A DNA stretch of 64,000 nucleotides from Sinorhizobium terangae (GCF_029714365.1 NZ_CP121659.1:2772501-2836500); one strand, 5' to 3'. Numbered from the stretch's first letter, positions 32,176 through 41,381 are shown. Notes: a model not told the origin generated them from the letters alone. Program-made: numbers and translations.

Positions 32176-32232
32176 GCATGTTTCCTTGAATCGTAGCCGA
32201 TTGCGCATCTGATAGGACGCGCGGCGCTGTAG
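32176..32232 (+). repeat. Dispersed intergenic repeat, family A, copy 4 (internal deletion)
   Basis: Starts with TTTCCTTGAATCGTAGCCGATT of hairpin 1 and jumps directly to the GACGCGCGGCGCTGTAG end of hairpin 2; the linker is absent. Lies between convergent dsbB and the HNH gene. Confidence 0.75.
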
Positions 32233-32241
32233 GCCTGACCC

Positions 32242-32799
32242 TTACGGCTGCAGTTCAACATCCCAGTAGAGATAGTCCATCCAGCTTTCGTGCAGATGGT
32301 TCGGCGGGAAGAGCCGGCCGTTGTTGTGAAGGTCCTGCACCGTCGGCTGGTACGGCTTTTGATGCGGGAACATATTGGCCTGCTTCGGTAGCTTGCTGCC
32401 CTTGCGCAGGTTGCACGGCGAACAGGCCGCCACGACATTTTCCCAGGTCGTCTGGCCACCATGGGCGCGCGGCACCACATGATCGAAGGTCAGGTCGTCC
32501 GGCGATCCGCAATACTGGCACTCGAACTTGTCACGCAGGAAGACGTTGAACCGGGTGAAGGCCGGATGGCGCGACGGCTGCACATAACTCTTGAGACAAA
32601 CGACGCTCGGCAGCCGCATCGAAAAGCTTGGCGACGAGACTGAATGTTCGTATTCGGCGAGGATCGTGACGCGGTCAAGGAAGACGGCCTTGATCGCGTC
32701 CTGCCAGGACCAGAGCGACAAGGGATAGTAACTCAGAGGCCGGTAGTCGGCGTTCAAGACGAGCGCCGGCAGGGCCTGTGGTGAGACTGCAATCGTCAA
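32242..32799 (-). CDS. HNH endonuclease family protein
   Basis: 185 residues. The HNH core is complete: CQYCG zinc pair (about 104), catalytic DHVVPRAHGG (about 115), Asn in TWENVVAAC, and CSPCNLRKG. Such proteins are widespread in Rhizobiales but with unknown physiological target. The start is TTG at 32,799 because AGGAG lies seven bases upstream and homologues begin at this point (MTIAVSPQ); a longer frame adds 26 unrelated residues. A stand-alone nuclease with no restriction or phage gene nearby. Confidence 0.9.
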   Translation of the reverse strand: MTIAVSPQALPALVLNADYRPLSYYPLSLWSWQDAIKAVFLDRVTILAEYEHSVSSPSFSMRLPSVVCLKSYVQPSRHPAFTRFNVFLRDKFECQYCGSPDDLTFDHVVPRAHGGQTTWENVVAACSPCNLRKGSKLPKQANMFPHQKPYQPTVQDLHNNGRLFPPNHLHESWMDYLYWDVELQP

Positions 32800-32905
32800 G
32801 CGTATTCTCCTGATCGATTCGGCATCTGCACCTTCTATATTAGTCGTGTTGCAACAGGATTGTGAAGCCACAAACAAAAACGGCGTGAAGGATTCGCTTT
32901 TTTCT

Positions 32906-33553
32906 TCAAGGCGTCACCGGCAGCACATCGCGCCGCATTTCCTGTGCATAATAGGCCCAGAACAGGCGCGCGGCGACGCTGCGCCAGGGTGACCAGGAGG
33001 TCGCGAGCGAATCAATCTCGCTTGCCGTCGGGCGCAGATCGAACTCGAGCGCGTGGCCGATGGCGTTCTGCAGTGCCACGTCGCCGGAAGGAAAGACGTC
33101 CGGATGGCCGGCACAGAAAAGCAGGTAGACCTCCGCCGTCCACCGACCGACCCCCTTGATTGCCGTCAATTCGTGGATCGCCACCGTGGCCTCAGCGTTG
33201 CAGATGGCGTCGAGATCGATCTCGCCGGCAGCCGCCGCTGCTGCGACTCGCCGCAATGTATCGGCCTTGGCGCGGGAGAGGCCGAATTGCCGGCAATCTT
33301 CGTCGCCGAGCGAAAGGACCGCCGCCGGACTGATCTCGCCGAGGGAGGCTTCCATGCGCCGCCAGATCGCGGCGGCGCTCGCCTTCGAGACCATTTGCGA
33401 AACGATGATGTTGGCGAGACCGCGATATCCGGGATCGGTTCTCCTGAGCGGCACCGGCCCTGCCTTGGCGACCACGTGCTCGAGGCGGGCGTCGAGCATC
33501 ACCAGGCCGGCAAGCCCGGCCTCGATATCCTCGTGCGTCCGGATGATCCGCAT
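32906..33553 (-). CDS. DNA-3-methyladenine glycosylase, AlkA family
   Basis: 215-residue base-excision glycosylase of the helix-hairpin-helix superfamily. The HhH motif LTAIKGVGRWTAEVYLLF (about 128-145) is followed by the catalytic aspartate in FPSGDVALQ (about 157). It removes alkylated purines from DNA. Shorter than E. coli AlkA because the N-terminal TATA-binding-like domain is absent, as in many proteobacterial members. Start chosen with GGAGGG just before the ATG. No partner ada gene is in view. Confidence 0.9.
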   Translation of the reverse strand: MRIIRTHEDIEAGLAGLVMLDARLEHVVAKAGPVPLRRTDPGYRGLANIIVSQMVSKASAAAIWRRMEASLGEISPAAVLSLGDEDCRQFGLSRAKADTLRRVAAAAAAGEIDLDAICNAEATVAIHELTAIKGVGRWTAEVYLLFCAGHPDVFPSGDVALQNAIGHALEFDLRPTASEIDSLATSWSPWRSVAARLFWAYYAQEMRRDVLPVTP

Positions 33554-33564
33554 GCGCCCTCCAC

Positions 33565-33669
33565 TGCATAAGTTTCCTTGGATCGTAACCGATTCAAGGA
33601 CAAAAACATGCAGCAATTCAAAGTGCTACAACGTGCCTTGTGCGTATGAAAAGACGCGCGGCGCTGTAG
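33565..33669 (+). repeat. Dispersed intergenic repeat, family A, copy 5 (full length)
   Basis: Best copy: hairpin 1 TCCTTGGATCG...CCGATTCAAGGA, linker ACATGCAGCAATTCAAAGTG, then hairpin 2 with outer CTACAACG / CGCTGTAG. Sits between divergent glycosylase and gluQRS genes. Confidence 0.85.
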
Positions 33670-33696
33670 AAAGCGGATGACCTTTATACCGCTTCC

Positions 33697-34596
33697 ATGT
33701 CAAAGGAAACGATGCCCATTTTGCCGGAACAACCCGTTTTTCGTTTCGCACCGAGCCCTAACGGCCTTCTGCACCTCGGTCACGCCCTGTCCGCCATCCT
33801 CAATCATGACATGGCGGCCGCCGCTAATGGACGCTTTCTGCTGCGGATCGAGGATATCGACCGCGCGCGTTGCCGCCCGGAGCTCGAACAGGCGATCTTC
33901 GACGATCTTGGCTGGCTGGGTCTTAGTTGGGAGCAGCCGGTTCGCCGCCAATCCGAACACCTCGACCTTTATGACGATATGCTTCAGCGCCTGCTGGCAA
34001 TGGGTATCGTCTATCCATCCGTCATGACCCGCGGGGAGATCCGGGCGGCGGTGGCCGCGGCGGAAGCCGAGGGGTCGGCCTGGCCGCGCGATCCGGACGG
34101 AACGCCGCTTTATCCGGGCCGCGAGCGCGAACTATCGCTGGGCGAGCAAGCTGCTCTCATCGCCGGAGATCGGCCCTTTGCCTGGCGCCTGGACGTCGAA
34201 AAAGCGGTCGATCTCGTTCCCGGCCCATTGACGTGGCAGGAGACGGGAGCGGGGCCCGCCGGGGAAAAGGGCCAGATCGCGGCCGATCCCGCAAGCTGGG
34301 GCGATGTGATCCTTTCGCGTTCGGACGCGCCATCGAGCTACCACCTCTCGGTGGTTGTTGACGACGCGTTGCAGGGCGTCACCCATGTCGTGCGGGGGCG
34401 CGATCTCTATCATGCGACGTCGCTCCATCGTCTGCTCCAGCGGCTTCTCGACCTGCCGGAACCGGTCTACCACCATCACCGCCTGATCCTCGGGCCGGAC
34501 GGCAGGAAGCTGGCGAAGAGCAACAAGGACACCGGAATCGCGGCTTTCCGCGCTGCCGGAAGGACGCCCGCGGATATTCGTGAAATGGTGCTATGA
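33697..34596 (+). CDS. gluQRS: Glutamyl-Q tRNA(Asp) synthetase
   Basis: Truncated glutamyl-tRNA synthetase paralogue of 299 residues, lacking the anticodon-binding domain; it attaches glutamate to queuosine in tRNA-Asp. HIGH-type motif HLGH in RFAPSPNGLLHLGHALSA (about 15-31) and KMSKS-type KLAKSN near residue 270. Start is the first ATG of the frame. The same window carries a queuosine-precursor transporter at 62,893, consistent with queuosine use. It overlaps the convergent yihY-like gene by six bases. Confidence 0.93.
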   Translation: MSKETMPILPEQPVFRFAPSPNGLLHLGHALSAILNHDMAAAANGRFLLRIEDIDRARCRPELEQAIFDDLGWLGLSWEQPVRRQSEHLDLYDDMLQRLLAMGIVYPSVMTRGEIRAAVAAAEAEGSAWPRDPDGTPLYPGRERELSLGEQAALIAGDRPFAWRLDVEKAVDLVPGPLTWQETGAGPAGEKGQIAADPASWGDVILSRSDAPSSYHLSVVVDDALQGVTHVVRGRDLYHATSLHRLLQRLLDLPEPVYHHHRLILGPDGRKLAKSNKDTGIAAFRAAGRTPADIREMVL

Positions 34597-35490
34597 GCCA
34601 TTCTCGGCGGGGTGATCGTCATTCACGCGCTGGCCCAGGAAACTGCGCATGACGAGGCGCTTGACCCTGAACTTCATGATGGCGGCGTTGATCTCGGCGC
34701 CGATGATGAAGATTGCGCCGATCATGTACAGGAACACCAGAACGATCACGACCGAGGCGAGACCGGCATAGGTGGTCACATAGCTGGAGAAGGCTTTGAG
34801 GTAGTAAGCAAAGGCGTAGGCGCCAATCGACCAGCACAGCAGTGTCAGAACAATTCCGGGAAGCACATCGAGGATCTTGCGGTGCCCGTCCGGAAGCCAG
34901 AGATGCGATACCAGCAGCCCGCCGGTGACCATGACCAGGGCCAGCGTCAGCCCCCAGTCATCGGCGGTTGCGAGGACGGAGTCCAGCCAGGGTAGCCATT
35001 GGTCGGCATTGCGCACCGCAAGCGGCACGGCGACGAGCAGGACGCTGATGACGGCAAGGATGAGCACGCCGGCGATCACGAAGCCGAGGCTCGCAAGCCG
35101 CGTCATGTACCAGGGGCGGCTTTCCGCCACCCGGTAGGCGCGGTTTAGCGCAATTCTGAGCGCTTCGACACCGTTGGAGGCGAAATAGGCGGCAGCGAGC
35201 ACCGAGACGGTGAGCAATCCGCCGCGCGGGATCGTCAGCACCCGCACAACCTCGTCAGCCACCGGTTTGGCGATCGATTCCGGCCAGGCATCGAAAATCA
35301 GATGGACGGCGGTCTCCGCAAACTGGTCGGCGCCGAGAAAGCTGCCGAGCGCCGTGCCGAAGATCAGGAAGGGAAAGACGGCCATCAGCGAGGACAGTGC
35401 CACATGGCTCGCCATCGCCCAGCCGTCATCCTCGCTGAAATGCCAGAGCGCATCGAACACGACCTTCCAGATGATGCGAACGACGGCCAT
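34591..35490 (-). CDS. YihY/virulence factor BrkB family membrane protein
   Basis: 299-residue inner-membrane protein with six hydrophobic segments and the BrkB/YihY pattern (DGWAMASHVALSSLMAVFPFLIF near residue 25, and SNGVEALRIALNRAYR near 105). The function of the family is unsettled, and earlier assignment as ribonuclease BN is considered wrong. Divergent from the SDR gene, 122 bases apart. Confidence 0.9.
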   Translation of the reverse strand: MAVVRIIWKVVFDALWHFSEDDGWAMASHVALSSLMAVFPFLIFGTALGSFLGADQFAETAVHLIFDAWPESIAKPVADEVVRVLTIPRGGLLTVSVLAAAYFASNGVEALRIALNRAYRVAESRPWYMTRLASLGFVIAGVLILAVISVLLVAVPLAVRNADQWLPWLDSVLATADDWGLTLALVMVTGGLLVSHLWLPDGHRKILDVLPGIVLTLLCWSIGAYAFAYYLKAFSSYVTTYAGLASVVIVLVFLYMIGAIFIIGAEINAAIMKFRVKRLVMRSFLGQRVNDDHPAENGS

Positions 35491-35612
35491 TCCAACTCCG
35501 AGCCTGCGGTATCCACGCGCACCGACTGGCGCCCGTGTAACACACGCAATTCAATTGTATCCCACCGACGAATATGGGAAACGGGGGATGGATTTCTACA
35601 GGAATCGACCGG

Positions 35613-36446
35613 ATGCCCGATCGCCCCACAATCATCGTCACAGGCTGCTCTTCCGGCATCGGCGCCTACTGCGCCCGCGCGCTGAAGGCGGACGGCTGGC
35701 GCGTCTTCGCGACCGTTCGCCGGCCTGAAGATCAAGGGGAACTGGAGGCCGAAGGCATCGAGATCTTCATCATGGACTACACCAGGCCCGAAACGATCGT
35801 CGCGCTGACGGAGGCGGTGATGGCCCGTTCGGGCGGGCGCATCGACGCACTCTTCAACAATGGTGCCTATGGCCAGGCGGGTGCGGTCGAGGACCTGCCG
35901 GCCGAGGCACTCAGGCTGCAGCTCGAAACCAATGTCGTCGGCTGGCATGAACTGACACGCCGTGTGATACCGGCGATGCGCGCCCGCGGCCACGGCCGCA
36001 TCGTCCAATGCTCCTCGATCCTCGGCATCGTCCCCTATCGCTGGCGCGGTGCCTACAACGCCTCGAAGTTCGCCATCGAGGGACTGTCGCTGACCTTGAG
36101 GATGGAGCTCGCCGGCAGCGGCGTCTACGTCAGCCTGATCGAGCCCGGGCCGATCGCGTCGAAATTCACGGCCAACGCGATCCCCTATATCGAGCGCTTC
36201 ATCGATCTCAAGAATTCCGTGCACCGCGAGGAGTATGAGCGGCAGATGCGACGCCTGCGCGGCGAAAGCAAACCAGCACGGGGCAAGCTCGGGCCGGACG
36301 CCGTCTATGCTGTTTTGAAACATGCGCTGACGTCACGCAGGCCGAGACCGCACTATATAGTGACAAGACCCGCCAAGCAGGGTGCACTGTTGAAGAAGCT
36401 CCTGCCGGCCGCACTATTCTATCGCATCATCGGCCGTCTCGGCTGA
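35613..36446 (+). CDS. SDR family oxidoreductase
   Basis: 277-residue classical short-chain dehydrogenase. Cofactor motif TGCSSGIGAYCA (about 10-21), NNGAYG-type loop, catalytic Ser in SSILG and YNASK (about 148-152). The C-terminal part is longer than in typical 250-residue SDRs. Substrate cannot be inferred. Start taken at MPDRPTII, with AGGA some 13 bases upstream. Followed 23 bases later by the HIG1-domain gene, so likely co-transcribed. Confidence 0.9.
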   Translation: MPDRPTIIVTGCSSGIGAYCARALKADGWRVFATVRRPEDQGELEAEGIEIFIMDYTRPETIVALTEAVMARSGGRIDALFNNGAYGQAGAVEDLPAEALRLQLETNVVGWHELTRRVIPAMRARGHGRIVQCSSILGIVPYRWRGAYNASKFAIEGLSLTLRMELAGSGVYVSLIEPGPIASKFTANAIPYIERFIDLKNSVHREEYERQMRRLRGESKPARGKLGPDAVYAVLKHALTSRRPRPHYIVTRPAKQGALLKKLLPAALFYRIIGRLG

Positions 36447-36469
36447 CCGAAATTGGAGGGATCTGCATC

Positions 36470-36673
36470 ATGTCCACTTTCTTCACCGGCCTGACCCTGC
36501 TCGTCATGGGCCTGGTCGTCATCGTTCTGATCCGCGGCCTCTTCAATATGGCGGTCGGCGGCAGCGGCAATACTTCGAACAAGCTGATGCAGGCGCGCAT
36601 CGTCCTGCAGGCGATCGCCATCGCGCTGATCCTGCTGACGCTTTGGTTCACCGGCGGCGGACGGCCGGGCTGA
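36470..36673 (+). CDS. HIG1 domain twin-transmembrane protein
   Basis: 67 residues with two hydrophobic helices (about 4-26 and 45-62) joined by a polar loop, the layout of HIG1/hypoxia-induced domain proteins. Mitochondrial relatives stabilise respiratory supercomplexes; bacterial function is unproven. GGAGG lies 10 bases before the ATG. It is followed by the PduO gene after 17 bases. Confidence 0.85.
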   Translation: MSTFFTGLTLLVMGLVVIVLIRGLFNMAVGGSGNTSNKLMQARIVLQAIAIALILLTLWFTGGGRPG

Positions 36674-36690
36674 GAGAGGGCGACGACATC

Positions 36691-37263
36691 ATGGTGAGGC
36701 TCAACAAGATATACACCAGAACAGGCGACGACGGCACGACCGGACTTGTTTCCGGCCCACGCCGAGCGAAATGCGACCTGCGCGTCGATGCCTATGGCAC
36801 GGTCGACGAGGCAAACGCCCTGGTCGGCCTTGCGCGCCTGCATACAGAGGGCATGACCGATCTCGACGCCATGCTGATGCGCATCCAGAACGACCTCTTC
36901 GACCTCGGAGCAGACCTTGCAACACCGGATACCGGCGAGACGCTTGACCATGAACCGCTGAGGATCGCAGCCGCCCAGGTCAAAAGGCTCGAAGTTGAGA
37001 TCGACCGCCTCAATGCCGATCTCGAGCCCTTGCGATCCTTCGTTCTGCCGGCCGGCAGCCCGGCCTCCGCGGCCCTGCACGTTGCCCGCACCGTCGCACG
37101 ACGCGCCGAACGCCAGATCGTTGCACTTGCGGCCGGCGAGATCGTCAGCCGGGACGCCATCGCCTATATCAATCGACTCTCCGATTTCCTTTTCGTGGCC
37201 GCTCGCTGGGCAAATGACAGGGGACGTTCGGATGTGCTTTGGGTTCCGGGCAAGAACAGGTAA
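36691..37263 (+). CDS. Cob(I)yrinic acid a,c-diamide / cobalamin adenosyltransferase, PduO type
   Basis: 190-residue ATP:corrinoid adenosyltransferase that makes adenosylcobalamin. The ATP-binding start IYTRTGDDGTTGL (about 6-18) and the later PAGSPASAALHVARTVARRAER helix (about 125-148) are diagnostic. The start ATG at 36,691 lies 17 bases after the HIG1 gene stop, so the pair is probably one operon. A rhomboid gene follows after 30 bases. Confidence 0.93.
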   Translation: MVRLNKIYTRTGDDGTTGLVSGPRRAKCDLRVDAYGTVDEANALVGLARLHTEGMTDLDAMLMRIQNDLFDLGADLATPDTGETLDHEPLRIAAAQVKRLEVEIDRLNADLEPLRSFVLPAGSPASAALHVARTVARRAERQIVALAAGEIVSRDAIAYINRLSDFLFVAARWANDRGRSDVLWVPGKNR

Positions 37264-37293
37264 CGTTCCTCAAGAATCGCGCTCGAGGGCCGC

Positions 37294-38085
37294 ATGTTCA
37301 TACCGCTTCACGACAGCAACGCACTGAAGCACATCAGCATGCAATACGTGACGATCGCACTGATCGCGACGAACGTCGCGGTCTGGCTGGTTACCGGCCC
37401 GATCGCCACGGAGGAATTCGCGAACGCAGCCGTACTCGGGCTCGGCTACATCCCGGCGGTGATCTTCGAGTACGCCGACCTCGATCCATCGCTCGTCATC
37501 GTTCCCGATCAATTCACGTTCGTCACCTATTCGTTCCTGCATGGCGACTTCTCGCATCTGGCGATGAACATGCTGTTTCTCTGGGTCTTCGGCGACAATG
37601 TCGAGGATGCCCTCGGGCATTTTCGCTTCCTCGTCTTCTACCTGCTGTGCGCTGCCGCGGGCGCGCTTGCGCACGGCCTGCTCGATCCTGCCTCGGAAGC
37701 GCCGCTGATCGGCGCCTCCGGCGCCATTTCCGGTGTCGTCGCCGCCTATTTCCTGCTGCATCCGAAGGTGCGCGTGTGGGTTCTCGTCCTTTTCCGCATT
37801 CCGCTGCCGCTGCCCGCGGCGATCCCTCTGGCTTTCTGGATCGGCCAGCAATTCTACATGCTGGTGGTTGACCCCGGCAGCGGTGTCTCCTGGAGTGCGC
37901 ATGTCGGCGGCATTGTTGCGGGACTGCTGCTGGTGGTCGCTTTGCGACGTCGCGGCGTCCCGCTTTTCGATCGCACCATCGTCAGCCCGCGCGCCGTCGA
38001 GCATCGTGAGGAGCGTCCGGCGGACGTCGACGTCAGCACGGCGAGCACCCGCAAACCGCCTACTCCGTGGGGGCGCCCAACCTGA
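37294..38085 (+). CDS. Rhomboid family intramembrane serine protease
   Basis: 263 residues with six or more hydrophobic segments. The catalytic serine is in GASGAISG (about 145-152), and the histidine in SAHVGGIVAG (about 202-211). Bacterial rhomboids cleave single-pass membrane proteins within the bilayer. Also visible are the HMAMN-like loop (SHLAMNMLFLWVFG), which lines the active site. The last 40 residues are polar and probably cytoplasmic. Co-directional with PduO. Confidence 0.92.
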   Translation: MFIPLHDSNALKHISMQYVTIALIATNVAVWLVTGPIATEEFANAAVLGLGYIPAVIFEYADLDPSLVIVPDQFTFVTYSFLHGDFSHLAMNMLFLWVFGDNVEDALGHFRFLVFYLLCAAAGALAHGLLDPASEAPLIGASGAISGVVAAYFLLHPKVRVWVLVLFRIPLPLPAAIPLAFWIGQQFYMLVVDPGSGVSWSAHVGGIVAGLLLVVALRRRGVPLFDRTIVSPRAVEHREERPADVDVSTASTRKPPTPWGRPT

Positions 38086-38205
38086 GACCTGGAGCGGGCG
38101 GAGAATATTTGGGCAGATATGGATCGCAATTTCAATATGTTGATCGTGTCGCGAGCGGCAATATCGGGCCGTTCGACGCCCCTCGCCTCAACTCTTGCCA
38201 CGCGA

Positions 38206-38230
38206 CTATATGACGTGTACGTAAACGTCA
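38206..38230 (+). promoter_or_regulatory. Palindromic operator overlapping the etfBA promoter
   Basis: TGACGTGTAC / GTAAACGTCA (38,211-38,230) matches its own reverse complement at 9 of 10 paired positions. It directly follows a CTATAT -10-like hexamer (38,206-38,211), the place where a repressor would block transcription. No good -35 is seen. The motif resembles published LiuR-type sites, but this is from memory. Confidence 0.55.
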
Positions 38231-38375
38231 TTCGAAATCTCGAGCATATATCGATTTAGCTTCGTGGGCGACGATTGTAATTGGAGAAAAAACGCGTATC
38301 GATGTCGCCAACCGACAATCAGGCAGCTCTGTTAAGGGGCATTTTCCTGCGAAAGCTCTTGGAGGGAATGAATCC

Positions 38376-39125
38376 ATGAAAATCCTAGTAACGGTGAAGC
38401 GTGTCGTCGACTTTAACGTCAAGATCCGCGTGAAGGCGGATGGCACCGGCGTCGAGCTTGCCAATGTCAAGATGTCGATGAACCCGTTCGACGAGATCTC
38501 GGTCGAAGAGGCGCTGCGGCTGAAGGAAGCCGGCAAGGCGAGTGAAGTGGTCGTCGTCTCGGTCGGCCCGGCCAAGGCCGAGGAGACGCTGAGGACGGCG
38601 CTCGCCATGGGCGCCGACCGGGCGATCCTGGTCGAGACCGAAGACCAGGTCGAGCCGCTCGCCGTCGCCAAGATCGTCAAGGGTGTGGCCGAGGCCGAAC
38701 AGCCGGGGCTGATCATCGTCGGCAAGCAGGCGATCGACGACGATTCGAACCAGACCGGCCAGATGCTCTCGGCGCTGTTGGGCTGGGCCCAGGGCACCTT
38801 CGCCTCCAAGGTCGAGATCGGCGACGGCAAGGTCAACGTCACCCGCGAAGTCGACGGCGGCCTGCAGACGGTGGAACTGAAGCTGCCGGCAGTGGTCACC
38901 ACCGATCTCAGGTTGAACGAGCCGCGTTATGCCTCGCTGCCGAACATCATGAAGGCGAAGAAGAAGCCGCTCGACAAGAAGAGCCCGGCCGATTTCGGCG
39001 TCGACACGGCGCCGCGGCTGAAGGTGTTGAAGACGGAAGAGCCGTCGGGCCGCAAGGCCGGCGTCAAGGTCAAGTCGGTCGCCGAGCTCGTTGAGAAGCT
39101 CAAGAGCGAAGCCGGCGTGCTTTAG
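38376..39125 (+). CDS. etfB: Electron transfer flavoprotein subunit beta
   Basis: 249-residue small subunit of ETF, which carries electrons from acyl-CoA dehydrogenases to ETF-quinone oxidoreductase. Starts [17 protein letters not shown] and holds the AMP-binding region and [23 protein letters not shown] pattern; the signature [25 protein letters not shown] is at about 170-190. GGAGGG lies 9 bases upstream of the ATG. A palindrome about 150 bases upstream may control it. A small hairpin repeat separates it from etfA. Confidence 0.97.
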   Translation: MKILVTVKRVVDFNVKIRVKADGTGVELANVKMSMNPFDEISVEEALRLKEAGKASEVVVVSVGPAKAEETLRTALAMGADRAILVETEDQVEPLAVAKIVKGVAEAEQPGLIIVGKQAIDDDSNQTGQMLSALLGWAQGTFASKVEIGDGKVNVTREVDGGLQTVELKLPAVVTTDLRLNEPRYASLPNIMKAKKKPLDKKSPADFGVDTAPRLKVLKTEEPSGRKAGVKVKSVAELVEKLKSEAGVL

Positions 39126-39127
39126 TT

Positions 39128-39171
39128 CATGCGTCCGGAAAGTGGGCACCGGTTTCCGGACAAACGCATGA
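39128..39171 (+). repeat. Palindromic repeat element in the etfB-etfA gap
   Basis: GTCCGGAAA / TTTCCGGAC hairpin with a GTGGGCACCGG loop, extended by ATGCG / CGCAT. Same style as short REP-like elements of rhizobial genomes; a related shape is at 50,140-50,195. Confidence 0.6.
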
Positions 39172-39241
39172 ACCACTTCAGAATCTAGAAGCTCCGATCG
39201 GGAACCGATCGTTGAGCTCAAACCGAAAGGGAGATCTCACC

Positions 39242-40171
39242 ATGGCCATTCTGCTTCTGGCTGACCACGACAATGCCAATCTTTCCGACCAGACCGCCAA
39301 GGCGCTGACGGCGGCAACGAAGATCGGCGGCGACGTTCACATTCTCGTTGCCGGTTCGGGCGCCAAGGCGGTCGCCGAACAGGCGGCGAAGCTTGCCGGT
39401 GTTGCCAAGGTGCTCGTCGCCGACGACGCTAGCCTCGCCAACAGTCTCGCCGAGCCGCTCGCCGCCACAATCGTCTCGCTTGCCGGCGGCCACGACACCA
39501 TTGTTGCCGCCGCCACCTCGGTCGGCAAGAACGTCATGCCGCGGGTTGCCGCGCTGCTCGACGTCGCCCAGGTGTCGGAGATCATCGAGGTGGTGTCCAG
39601 TGACACGTTCAAGCGGCCGATCTATGCCGGCAATGCCATCCAGACGGTGCAGACGAGCGAAGCGAAAAAGGTGATCACCGTGCGCACCGCCGCCTTCGCC
39701 TCGGCGCCGGCAGGCGGCTCGGCCGCGATCGAGACGGTCTCGGCCGCCGCCAATCCCGGTCTTTCGAGCCATGTTGCCGATGCGCTGTCGTCGTCGGACC
39801 GGCCGGAACTGACCTCGGCGAAGATCATCATCTCCGGCGGCCGGGCGCTCGGCTCGTCGGAAAAGTTCAAGGAAGTGATCCTGCCGGTTGCCGACAAGCT
39901 CGGTGCCGCCGTCGGCGCCTCGCGTGCCGCCGTCGATGCCGGTTATGCCCCGAACGACTGGCAGGTCGGCCAGACCGGCAAGGTGGTCGCCCCCGACCTC
40001 TACATCGCCTGCGGCATCTCCGGTGCCATCCAGCATCTCGCCGGCATGAAGGATTCCAAGGTGATCGTCGCGATCAACAAGGACGAGGAAGCGCCGATCT
40101 TCCAGGTCGCCGACTACGGCCTCGTCGCCGACCTCTTCGATGTTCTGCCGGAACTCGAAAAGGCGCTGTAA
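39242..40171 (+). CDS. etfA: Electron transfer flavoprotein subunit alpha
   Basis: 309-residue FAD-binding subunit. The C-terminal FAD domain is visible: [14 protein letters not shown] (about 200), [29 protein letters not shown] (about 235-265) and [22 protein letters not shown]. Start at [12 protein letters not shown], preceded by AAAGGGAGA; a longer frame starts 10 codons earlier. Forms an operon with etfB; a terminator follows. Confidence 0.97.
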   Translation: MAILLLADHDNANLSDQTAKALTAATKIGGDVHILVAGSGAKAVAEQAAKLAGVAKVLVADDASLANSLAEPLAATIVSLAGGHDTIVAAATSVGKNVMPRVAALLDVAQVSEIIEVVSSDTFKRPIYAGNAIQTVQTSEAKKVITVRTAAFASAPAGGSAAIETVSAAANPGLSSHVADALSSSDRPELTSAKIIISGGRALGSSEKFKEVILPVADKLGAAVGASRAAVDAGYAPNDWQVGQTGKVVAPDLYIACGISGAIQHLAGMKDSKVIVAINKDEEAPIFQVADYGLVADLFDVLPELEKAL

Positions 40172-40242
40172 CCATGCGTAAATCCCGTTTGCTTCCGGCA
40201 TGAAAAAGGCTGGAAAAAGCGCGGACTTGGCATTAACAATCG

Positions 40243-40275
40243 TACCGGGCCGGCGCCATCGGCCCGGTATTTTTG
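40243..40275 (+). terminator. Intrinsic terminator of the etfBA operon
   Basis: Stem TACCGGGCC / GGCCCGGTA with a 9-base loop followed by TTTTT. Confidence 0.88.
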
Positions 40276-40316
40276 TTTCTGCGGCTGCAAAGCTGCGGAA
40301 AGTCTCTTGAGGATGG

Positions 40317-41201
40317 ATGTTCGCTTCGATGATCAAGACGGTCGGAATCATTGGCGCTGGTCAGATGGGCTGCGGCATTGCCCACGTTTCGGCAGCCGCC
40401 GGATACAAGGTGCAGCTCTATGATCTCGCTGCGGACCGCATCGAGGCCGGGCTTGCGACCATCAACGGCAATCTCGCCCGTCAGGTCTCCTCCGGCAAGA
40501 TGACCGACGAGGACCGCAAGAAGGCGCTTTCCCTGATCAAGGGCTCCGCCGACATCAATGATCTCTCGCAGGCCGACCTCGTCATTGAGGCGGTGACGGA
40601 AGACGAAACCGTCAAGCGCAAGATCTACGGCCAGGTTTGCCCGATCATGAAGCCGGAGGCGATTCTCGCAACCAACACCTCTTCGCTGTCGATCACGCGG
40701 CTTGCATCCGCGACCGACCGGCCGGAACATTTCATGGGCATCCATTTCATGAACCCGGTTCCGGTGATGAAGCTGGTGGAACTGGTGCGCGGCATTGCGA
40801 CCGATGAAGAGACCTTCAAGACGGCGAAGGAGTTCGTTGCTCATCTCGACAAGACCGTCACCGTCGCCGAGGATTTCCCCGCCTTCATCGTCAACCGCAT
40901 CCTGCTGCCGATGATCAACGAGGCGATCTACACCCTCTACGAGGGCGTCGGCACCGTGGATGCCATCGATACGGCGATGAAACTCGGTGCAAACCATCCT
41001 ATGGGACCGCTGCAGCTGGCCGACTTCATCGGCCTCGACACCTGCCTCTCGATCATGCAGGTGCTGCATGACGGCTTGGCCGATTCGAAGTACCGCCCCT
41101 GTCCGCTGCTGGTCAAATATGTCGAGGCTGGCTGGCTCGGCCGCAAATCCGGCCGCGGCTTCTACGACTATCGCGGCGACGTTCCGATTCCGACGCGCTG
41201 A
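40317..41201 (+). CDS. hbd: 3-hydroxybutyryl-CoA dehydrogenase
   Basis: 294-residue NAD(P)-dependent 3-hydroxyacyl-CoA dehydrogenase. Rossmann motif VGIIGAGQMGCGIA (about 8-21), substrate-site MGIHFMNPVPVMKLVELV with the catalytic His (about 140), and the C-terminal 3HCDH domain (ADFIGLDTCLSIMQVLH...). It interconverts acetoacetyl-CoA and 3-hydroxybutyryl-CoA, so fits with etfBA in short-chain acyl-CoA or polyhydroxybutyrate metabolism. GAGG precedes the ATG at 40,317; a second ATG lies four codons in. Confidence 0.93.
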   Translation: MFASMIKTVGIIGAGQMGCGIAHVSAAAGYKVQLYDLAADRIEAGLATINGNLARQVSSGKMTDEDRKKALSLIKGSADINDLSQADLVIEAVTEDETVKRKIYGQVCPIMKPEAILATNTSSLSITRLASATDRPEHFMGIHFMNPVPVMKLVELVRGIATDEETFKTAKEFVAHLDKTVTVAEDFPAFIVNRILLPMINEAIYTLYEGVGTVDAIDTAMKLGANHPMGPLQLADFIGLDTCLSIMQVLHDGLADSKYRPCPLLVKYVEAGWLGRKSGRGFYDYRGDVPIPTR

Positions 41202-41219
41202 GCCTTTTTGGTCCACATG

Positions 41220-41381
41220 CCTCTGGCCTGCCGGCCATCTCCCCCACAAGGGGGGAGAATAGATGCGGCCCGCCCGTCACTCCCAGCGAAGCATTCTGCT
41301 TGCGGCAGCGTAGCGAACGTAGCGAGGCGAAGCCGCTTGTTTTCTGCCCCCTTGTGGGGGAGATGGCCGGCAGGCCAGAGG
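41220..41381. repeat. RIME-like long inverted repeat element
   Basis: Two perfect 35-base arms in opposite orientation (41,220-41,254 and 41,347-41,381) flank a 92-base middle part. The arms contain CTGCCGGCCATCTCCCCC and then ACAAGGGGG. This style matches Rhizobium-specific intergenic mosaic elements. It lies between convergent hbd and tlpA. Confidence 0.85.
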
